From NCBI GenBank assembly GCA_934777095.1, contig CAKVNP010000078.1, positions 1 through 8,189 on the forward strand: 8,189 bases of DNA. The letters are read 5' to 3'. This DNA comes from an uncultured Clostridium sp. GTDB lineage: Bacteria; Bacillota; Clostridia; Clostridiales; Clostridiaceae. Of the stretch, positions 1 through 5,417 are shown piece by piece; the stretch's first letter is position 1; each line of letters starts with the position of its first letter. Made by a program: the position numbers and the translations under genes. The notes beneath the pieces were generated by a model. The model was not told the DNA's origin. It saw nothing but the letters and a program-made list of their open reading frames with translations, and did no database searches.

Positions 1-2445
1 GTGCAATTAAATGTTGAGCAAAAAAAGATTATTCAAAACAAACCAAATGGACAAGTGTTGATAAAAGGAGTAGCTGGTTCAGGAAAGACTACTGTAGCAG
101 TAAATAAAATTCCTTTTTTATTAAAGAATTATTGCTATGCACCAGATGATAAAGTACTTTTAGTTACCTTTAATAAATCATTAGTGAAATATGTTGAATA
201 TATATATGATGGAATTCTTGCTAAGGAGGAAAATTCTCAGCTAGAGTTTGAATTTGATGATAGCAAGGAAAATAAATTAATGATTAAGAATATCTACTCA
301 TTAATTAATAAATATTTTCAGAAGTATTTAAAAAAGAACAACATAGTGAATTTAGAAATTCCCAAGGATAATGAAGCTCAAAATGCACTAGTTAATGCCA
401 TAGTAACATTAAGAAAGAAATACCCAGAGATTAAAATTTTAGATACCAAATATTTATCATTTTTAAAAGAAGAAATAATGTGGATTAAATCTTGTAATTA
501 TTTAGAGCTGGAAGAATATCAAAATGCTGATAGGCTTGGGAGAGTATCAAAAAAAGTAGATGGTCCTCAAAAATTACGTAAAAATTCTGAAGTGCGGGCT
601 GCCATATATGAGACTATGCTTCAATATAAAGCTAATCTTAATAATATGGGGAAGCTTGATTTTCAAGACATGGCTTTATTAGCCTTAGAATATGTAAAAA
701 GTAATAATGATATAGATAAGTACACTCATATAATCATAGATGAAAGTCAGGATTTAAGCAGGGTACAACTTGAATTTATTAAGAATTTGTATAATGAAAA
801 AGATTATTCTAGTATTATGTTTGTAGCAGATATTGCCCAAAGCATTTATCCACAGGCATGGCTAGTTAAAAGTAGAAGCTTTTCCTCTATAGGTTTTGAT
901 ATGACGGGAAAATCATCTTCCTTAAGCAAAAATTATCGAACAACTACTGAAATTGCTTTAGCAGCATATAGTCTTATTGAGAAGTATGAGGAAATAATTA
1001 ATGATGATAATTTTGTAAAACCAGCATTAATCGATAGAAGAGGAAAATATCCTGTATTTATTAGTTTTAGTGAGCGTAAGGCTGAAATAAAGTATATTGT
1101 AGATTTAATCAATGATAATTTATTAAAAAATTATTCATATAGTGATATTGCTATTATTGCAAAGAAAAAAGAACAGCTGAAGGAGATTAGAAGTAATCTG
1201 TTAAAATATGCTGTTCCTTGTGAAGTATATAATGAAAATCTTGATTTTAAGAGCAATACAATTAAATTAGTAACGATGCATTCAGTAAAGGGCTTAGAGT
1301 TTAAAGTAGTAATAATATCTGATATAAGTGAGGGAAAAATGCCTCAAGCTAATAAGTATAATGATTATGAAGATAAAGCTGAATTAGAATTAAGAGAAAG
1401 AAAGCTTTTATATGTAGGAATGACCAGGGCAACAGAAGAATTATTTTTAACTTCTATAGGAAAACCATCACAGTTTATTGTAGATATAAATTATAAATAC
1501 CTTACAATCAACAATAAGAATAAATTTAGGAGAATACACCGAATAGAACCAGAAGATTACTTATTTAAGGATAAAATCTCAGATGTTTACTCAGAAGAAG
1601 AAAAGGTAAGACAATGGCTGATAAAGGAATTACTTGAGGTGTATAAATATCCAAGGGATTTAATTGAGCTTGAATATAGAGTTAATAATGGTTCTAGGAT
1701 AATGTTTGCTGATGGGGTAGTTAATAAATATGTAAATCAAAGTAAGCAGCCATTTATTGTATTTGAAACAAAAAAGTGGGGGGCAGGTATTGAGGGAGCA
1801 TTAGCACAATTAAAAAGTTATCTCTGCAATATACCGACAGCTGAATTTGGTATTGCCACTGATGGAAATTTAATAACTATTATAGATAAGGAAGGAAATG
1901 AGCTAGCTGATATTCCTGAGTTTACTACAGAAATGATGCAGGTATCATTAAATACTTATAGATTTAATGATTTAAAACATAGTAAGAAGATTAATTTTGT
2001 AATAGATCGAGATGAGCCTAAAAAAATATATGTGGATAATAACGGTACAGAAAATATTGAGGAAGACGTTATTCCCATACCAATATTTAATAGCATTGCA
2101 GCAGGTACACCAATCTTGCTTAATGAAATGAAAGAGGGGTACTTCTATCTGCCAAAAGCATGGTTTAATAACTTGCAAGATATCTTTATGATAAAGGTGA
2201 AAGGTGATAGTATGATTGGTAAAGATATCAATGATGGTGATTATGTAATCATTAATAAACAGCAGTATGCGGAAATTGGAGATATTACAGCTGTTGAAAT
2301 AGATGGCAATACTACTTTAAAAACTTATAAGATTATTGGCCATAAAATATTATTAGAGCCGGAAAATAAATTATATGAGCCACAAATTTATGATGAAGAA
2401 CAAGTTAATATACTTGGGGTAACCATTGGCGTTATCAAAGGTTAG
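1..2445 (+). CDS. UvrD-like SF1 helicase / HsdR_N-type nuclease / LexA-like S24 peptidase fusion protein
   Basis: This 814-residue protein has three parts. Residues 1-500 are a compact UvrD/Rep-type SF1A helicase: Q-motif-like NVEQ near the N-terminus, Walker A GVAGSGKT (23-30, Lys29), Walker B IIIDESQD (244-251), motif III ADIAQSIY (276-283, Ala where Gly is usual), NYR (311-313), motif V TMHSVKGLEF (425-434) and motif VI VGMTRA (472-477, Arg476). Residues about 532-640 resemble the HsdR N-terminal nuclease fold, with Asp571, Glu589-Thr-Lys591 and a RecB-like QLKSY (603-607). Residues about 690-814 are an S24 domain with an Ala701-Gly702 cleavage site in SIAAGTP, Ser737 in KGDSM and Lys774 in TTLK. 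Family knowledge suggests ATP-driven DNA unwinding and cutting, with RecA-stimulated self-cleavage. The role in DNA repair or phage defence is inference. The GTG start is the first window base, so its ribosome site is unseen. It fits because the Q-motif follows directly, although a start further upstream cannot be excluded. No hsdM or hsdS gene is in view. Domain identities are secure; biological role is unknown. Confidence 0.9.
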   Translation: MQLNVEQKKIIQNKPNGQVLIKGVAGSGKTTVAVNKIPFLLKNYCYAPDDKVLLVTFNKSLVKYVEYIYDGILAKEENSQLEFEFDDSKENKLMIKNIYSLINKYFQKYLKKNNIVNLEIPKDNEAQNALVNAIVTLRKKYPEIKILDTKYLSFLKEEIMWIKSCNYLELEEYQNADRLGRVSKKVDGPQKLRKNSEVRAAIYETMLQYKANLNNMGKLDFQDMALLALEYVKSNNDIDKYTHIIIDESQDLSRVQLEFIKNLYNEKDYSSIMFVADIAQSIYPQAWLVKSRSFSSIGFDMTGKSSSLSKNYRTTTEIALAAYSLIEKYEEIINDDNFVKPALIDRRGKYPVFISFSERKAEIKYIVDLINDNLLKNYSYSDIAIIAKKKEQLKEIRSNLLKYAVPCEVYNENLDFKSNTIKLVTMHSVKGLEFKVVIISDISEGKMPQANKYNDYEDKAELELRERKLLYVGMTRATEELFLTSIGKPSQFIVDINYKYLTINNKNKFRRIHRIEPEDYLFKDKISDVYSEEEKVRQWLIKELLEVYKYPRDLIELEYRVNNGSRIMFADGVVNKYVNQSKQPFIVFETKKWGAGIEGALAQLKSYLCNIPTAEFGIATDGNLITIIDKEGNELADIPEFTTEMMQVSLNTYRFNDLKHSKKINFVIDRDEPKKIYVDNNGTENIEEDVIPIPIFNSIAAGTPILLNEMKEGYFYLPKAWFNNLQDIFMIKVKGDSMIGKDINDGDYVIINKQQYAEIGDITAVEIDGNTTLKTYKIIGHKILLEPENKLYEPQIYDEEQVNILGVTIGVIKG

Positions 2446-2451
2446 CTAGAT

Positions 2452-2490
2452 AAAAAAGAGCTATTGTAGTACATACAATAGCTCTTTTTT
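2452..2490. terminator. Bidirectional rho-independent terminator between convergent genes
   Basis: A perfect inverted repeat has arms 2452-2468 and 2474-2490 (17 bp) around a 5-base loop. The outer six pairs are A:T, so each strand ends in a U-run: TTTTTT at 2485-2490 for the plus-strand helicase gene and the complement of AAAAAA at 2452-2457 for the minus-strand GH16 gene. It starts 7 bases past the helicase stop and 4 bases past the GH16 stop. It therefore can terminate both transcripts, and no other terminator is visible in this 48-base gap. Confidence 0.9.
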
Positions 2491-2493
2491 ATA

Positions 2494-5172
2494 TTAATAT
2501 ACTTTTTTTCTCTTTATCAAAGTAAGTCCAAGGCCGCTTAAAACTAATAACAGTCCTATAAGACCATAATGATGTTCAATTCCTGTTTGAACTAAAGTAG
2601 AGATACCATTTTGTTTATCTTTGTTAGTATCAACAGAATTGTGAGTATTTTGATTATTTGTTGATGGTTTTGTAATATTTGAGTTTCCACCATTATTTCC
2701 ATTGTTAGAAGTATCAGGTGATGGTTTTACTGTATTGTTATTTCCATCAGCAGTCTGGTCATCAGCTGGCTTGTCTCCTGCAGGTTGATCATCACCAGGA
2801 TTATCATCATCTCCGCCAGGTGTTATGTCGCCAGAACCATCTGTATCAGTAACTTCAACTAGTTTAACATTGTCCACGAAAACTGAATGTTCATTAATAA
2901 TCTGTTGATTATTTACAGCTCCCATAGAAATAGTAAAGATTGAATTTAAATCAGTGTCTTCTGTCATTTCAAAAGGAATATTAAAGTGTGTGTAGTCGTT
3001 TGTTATATTTTCTGTTTGTGTAGGAGCATATGGACGCCAATCGTTATCACTGCTACCATCTCTTTGAATAGTAAACATAATTGGTCGATCAATTGTACTC
3101 TTAGCATCTAAGGATAAAATATACTTTTTACCTTTTTCTAATTTAACACCAGTTTGTTTTAATTGGATTTTCCAATCAGCATCACCAGTATCTTTAATGT
3201 TAATCTGAGCTACATTATTACCAGTTGATGTATCTATAGCAGATGATACTGCAGATGATACGCTGCTATCAGCAAATACTTCCCATTTAGAGAAGCCATT
3301 ATCAAAGTCACCATTAATGATTAATGAAGTATCAGTAATTCTAACATTATCGATATAAGTTACGCCAGGCGCTCCTAATAAAAATTCTAAATTAGTATTT
3401 TTTAAGATATCATCTGTAGTGAATTTATATTTAAAACTTTGTTTTTCTGTAGTGATATCAGCGCTAAAGCTCTCAGCATTTATCTGAGCCTTAATAGTTT
3501 TAGCCTCTTCACCATAAGCATCAAATGAAAGATAGTATTCTTTATTTGGTGAAATACCTAGCTCACTTTCTCTTAAAATAACATCAGCTAAAGAGGTAGT
3601 AGTAGCAGGAACATTTACCTTAAACTCTCTAATATTATTAGTGTTTGTTACATAGGCATCCACACCCTCAATATTAGTGTCAATGTCCCAATATTTAAGA
3701 CGGTCTGCACCAACATCAAATGTACCATTGTATACATAGTTTCCATCAGGTAAAATTGTTTTTACTTCTTCATTAGTCTCTTCAGCTTGTCCAATCTTTT
3801 CTAAGCGTACATTAGTAATTTCAATATCAGCTAAAGATTGTCTATTACCACAGTTAAATTCTAATCTACCATTAGCATCATCATAATCTTTCATAGTAAA
3901 TTCATAAGAATATGTTTGAAAATCAGTTGTTAAATCAACTAAGGTATCTTGGAATTGACGAATATAACCTCTGTCAGGAGAAGTAATACCTACAAGCATA
4001 TTTCTTTCTTCGCTTGCTTTAGCATCAAAAGATAATCTATAGATACCATTTTTCTTTAATGGTAAGCCTGCTTGTAGTAATTGTAAGGAATAATCTTCAG
4101 TTCCTTGACTCTGAGAACTAATAATAATTTTATTGTCTCTTATTGAAGCACTACCTTGTCCACCAAGTGCAGTTAAGAAAGACCAGTCAATACCATCAGC
4201 TAAATCTTCTTCCACCGCAAAAGTACCATTATTGACATAATTACCAGTAGCATCAGGTTCTCTTAATTCAACGTCAGGCTTATCAGGTTTAGATACATTT
4301 TCATCATAGCTATCTAATTGATAAACTTTTACATAATCAATTAGATATTCAGCATTTTCAAAATCAGTAGTTTCGTCTGGATTACCAGGCCAATTACCAC
4401 CAATAGCTAAATTAAATTGAAGATAGAAGGTTTGATCGAAAGGAGCAGGGTAAGTTAATTCATCGCCACCTTCTTGTTTAGTAAACCAATCATTAACTGT
4501 ATGATAAAGATTACCATCAATATAAAAACGCATTTCGCTTGGTTCCCATTCCACAGCAAAGACATGATAATCATCAGCAAATGTACCTTGGTCTAAGATA
4601 TAGTACCCTTGATCTTCTCTATGTGGATTTCCATAATGGATAGTTCCATAAGCTTTATTAGCTTCATGCCCTAAAACTTCCATAATATCAATTTCACCAC
4701 ATCTTGGCCATGGTCCATAAAGATTTTCTTCAGTTGGCATCATCCAAAATGCTGGCCATAATCCTTGCCCTTCAGGAACTTTTATTCTTGCTTCAAAGCG
4801 GCCATATTTATAATCATGTTTATTTTGAGTTGTAACTTTTCCAGAAGTATACTTAGTACCTTCTGGAGTTTCTTCTTTAATTCCTTTAAGAACTAAATTC
4901 CCATCTTTAACATAGATATTTTTTATATCATCTGTATATTCTTGTAATTCATTATTTACCCAACCAGGTTCATGAGTTTCGTAATTCCAATCTGCAAGAT
5001 TTAAAGAATCACCGTCAAAATTATCTTCCCATACTAAATTGTCTTGGTTGTATTTAGTACGATTATCCTCAGTATCTGCATATGCATTATCAACTAAATA
5101 TACATTAGGCAATAAAGTTGTTACAAAAGCAGCTGTTAATATTTTTGAGATCTTTTTTTCATAATTTTTCAC
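2494..5172 (-). CDS. Secreted, wall-anchored GH16 endo-beta-1,3-glucanase (laminarinase type) with three CBM4-like modules
   Basis: This 892-residue extracellular enzyme is predicted to hydrolyse beta-1,3- or mixed 1,3-1,4-glucans. Residues 1-32 form a signal peptide (basic start, hydrophobic core, AYA before Asp33). Residues about 46-287 are GH16: the EIDIME catalytic strand (160-165) gives Glu160 as nucleophile and Glu165 as acid/base. The extra Met is the beta-bulge form typical of laminarinases rather than lichenases. Other family marks are the WPAFWM segment (139-144) and GGNWPG (258-263). Three CBM4_9-like beta-sandwiches follow at about 308-460, 476-614 and 617-775, each opening with an N-G-(T/D)-F turn. 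A Gly/Asp/Pro then Asn/Thr/Ser linker (about 776-857) leads to LVQTG (860-864), a hydrophobic span (869-886) and a KRKK tail, which is a sortase signal. The called start is GTG at 5172, because no ATG is in frame there. A better-placed ATG at 5162 is out of frame by one base (see findings). The gene has its own promoter and terminator. Precise substrate is not certain. Confidence 0.92.
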   Translation of the reverse strand: MKNYEKKISKILTAAFVTTLLPNVYLVDNAYADTEDNRTKYNQDNLVWEDNFDGDSLNLADWNYETHEPGWVNNELQEYTDDIKNIYVKDGNLVLKGIKEETPEGTKYTSGKVTTQNKHDYKYGRFEARIKVPEGQGLWPAFWMMPTEENLYGPWPRCGEIDIMEVLGHEANKAYGTIHYGNPHREDQGYYILDQGTFADDYHVFAVEWEPSEMRFYIDGNLYHTVNDWFTKQEGGDELTYPAPFDQTFYLQFNLAIGGNWPGNPDETTDFENAEYLIDYVKVYQLDSYDENVSKPDKPDVELREPDATGNYVNNGTFAVEEDLADGIDWSFLTALGGQGSASIRDNKIIISSQSQGTEDYSLQLLQAGLPLKKNGIYRLSFDAKASEERNMLVGITSPDRGYIRQFQDTLVDLTTDFQTYSYEFTMKDYDDANGRLEFNCGNRQSLADIEITNVRLEKIGQAEETNEEVKTILPDGNYVYNGTFDVGADRLKYWDIDTNIEGVDAYVTNTNNIREFKVNVPATTTSLADVILRESELGISPNKEYYLSFDAYGEEAKTIKAQINAESFSADITTEKQSFKYKFTTDDILKNTNLEFLLGAPGVTYIDNVRITDTSLIINGDFDNGFSKWEVFADSSVSSAVSSAIDTSTGNNVAQINIKDTGDADWKIQLKQTGVKLEKGKKYILSLDAKSTIDRPIMFTIQRDGSSDNDWRPYAPTQTENITNDYTHFNIPFEMTEDTDLNSIFTISMGAVNNQQIINEHSVFVDNVKLVEVTDTDGSGDITPGGDDDNPGDDQPAGDKPADDQTADGNNNTVKPSPDTSNNGNNGGNSNITKPSTNNQNTHNSVDTNKDKQNGISTLVQTGIEHHYGLIGLLLVLSGLGLTLIKRKKVY
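2497..2595 (-). other. C-terminal sortase sorting signal with variant LVQTG motif (part of GH16 gene)
   Basis: The last 33 residues of the GH16 protein consist of LVQTG (860-864), a short His-containing spacer, an 18-residue Leu/Gly/Ile-rich membrane span (869-886) and the basic tail KRKKVY. This is the layout of Gram-positive cell-wall sorting signals. Val replaces the usual Pro of LPxTG. The inference is covalent attachment to peptidoglycan after cleavage between Thr863 and Gly864. No sortase gene lies in the window. Confidence 0.75.
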
Positions 5173-5175
5173 CTC
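5160..5175 (-). promoter_or_regulatory. Shine-Dalgarno GAGGTG and competing start codons of the GH16 gene
   Basis: On the minus strand GAGGTG (5175-5170) is followed after 7 bases by ATG (5162-5160), an ideal ribosome-site spacing. That ATG is out of frame with the GH16 reading frame and would stop after eight codons. The in-frame start, GTG at 5172-5170, lies inside the same GAGGTG motif and has no other purine-rich site a proper distance upstream. One extra A in the A7 run at 5159-5153 would join the ATG to the GH16 frame and give a conventional signal peptide beginning MKKKISKIL. Confidence 0.7.
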
Positions 5176-5227
5176 ATATTATTTTTTTATGAATTATCAA
5201 CTGATATGTTAAGTGGCGCCTGTATTT

Positions 5228-5256
5228 AGTATATAGAAAATTTTGACAAATGTAAT
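5228..5256 (-). promoter_or_regulatory. Predicted sigma-A promoter of the GH16 gene
   Basis: Reading the minus strand, a -35-like ATTACA (5256-5251, 4 of 6 to TTGACA) and a -10-like TATACT (5233-5228, 5 of 6 to TATAAT) are separated by exactly 17 bases. Transcription would begin near 5221, leaving a leader of about 50 bases before the ribosome site. It is the best-spaced pair found in the gap, but it is a motif match only. Confidence 0.6.
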
Positions 5257-5264
5257 CGTTTTTA
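5251..5264 (-). promoter_or_regulatory. cre-like CcpA operator overlapping the GH16 -35 box
   Basis: The 14 bases read TGTAATCGTTTTTA on the plus strand. Against the cre consensus TGWAANCGNTNWCA all defined positions match except one (T for C at position 13), including the central CG. The site covers the predicted -35 box, so CcpA bound there would block RNA polymerase. This predicts repression of the glucanase by preferred sugars. It is a motif-based inference. Confidence 0.6.
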
Positions 5265-5346
5265 AGAATAAAAAAACATATTACGCCTTTTGTGATTTTG
5301 TTCAAAAATAAAACGAGATGTTTTTTGTTTTTGGGAATTTGAGAAT

Positions 5347-5383
5347 AAAAAAATATAACTGGAAATCAGATTTCCAGTTATAT
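5347..5383 (-). terminator. Rho-independent terminator of the GH30-GH10 xylanase gene
   Basis: Arms 5370-5383 and 5353-5366 form a perfect 14-bp stem with a 3-base loop. Reading the minus strand, the stem is followed by a U-run (complement of the A7 at 5347-5353). It lies 35 bases past the xylanase stop codon at 5418. It separates that gene transcriptionally from the downstream GH16 gene, which has its own promoter. Confidence 0.88.
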
Positions 5384-5417
5384 AATTTATATAGAAAGAG
5401 GGATTTCTATAATTACT

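Noticed and set aside
1594..1900. Type I restriction enzyme subunit
   Set aside because: Only the HsdR N-terminal-type nuclease fold is shared. The motor is UvrD-like rather than the DEAD-type SF2 motor of HsdR, and no modification or specificity gene is present.
1972..2178. Open frame of 68 codons on the minus strand inside the helicase gene
   Set aside because: It lies opposite the well-supported nuclease-S24 coding sequence, has no recognisable domain, and its composition is that of a complementary-strand shadow.
5223..5250. TTGTCA (around 5249-5244) as the -35 box of the GH16 promoter
   Set aside because: The spacing to TATACT is only 10 bases. A 17-base spacer from it leads to AATACA, a poor -10.
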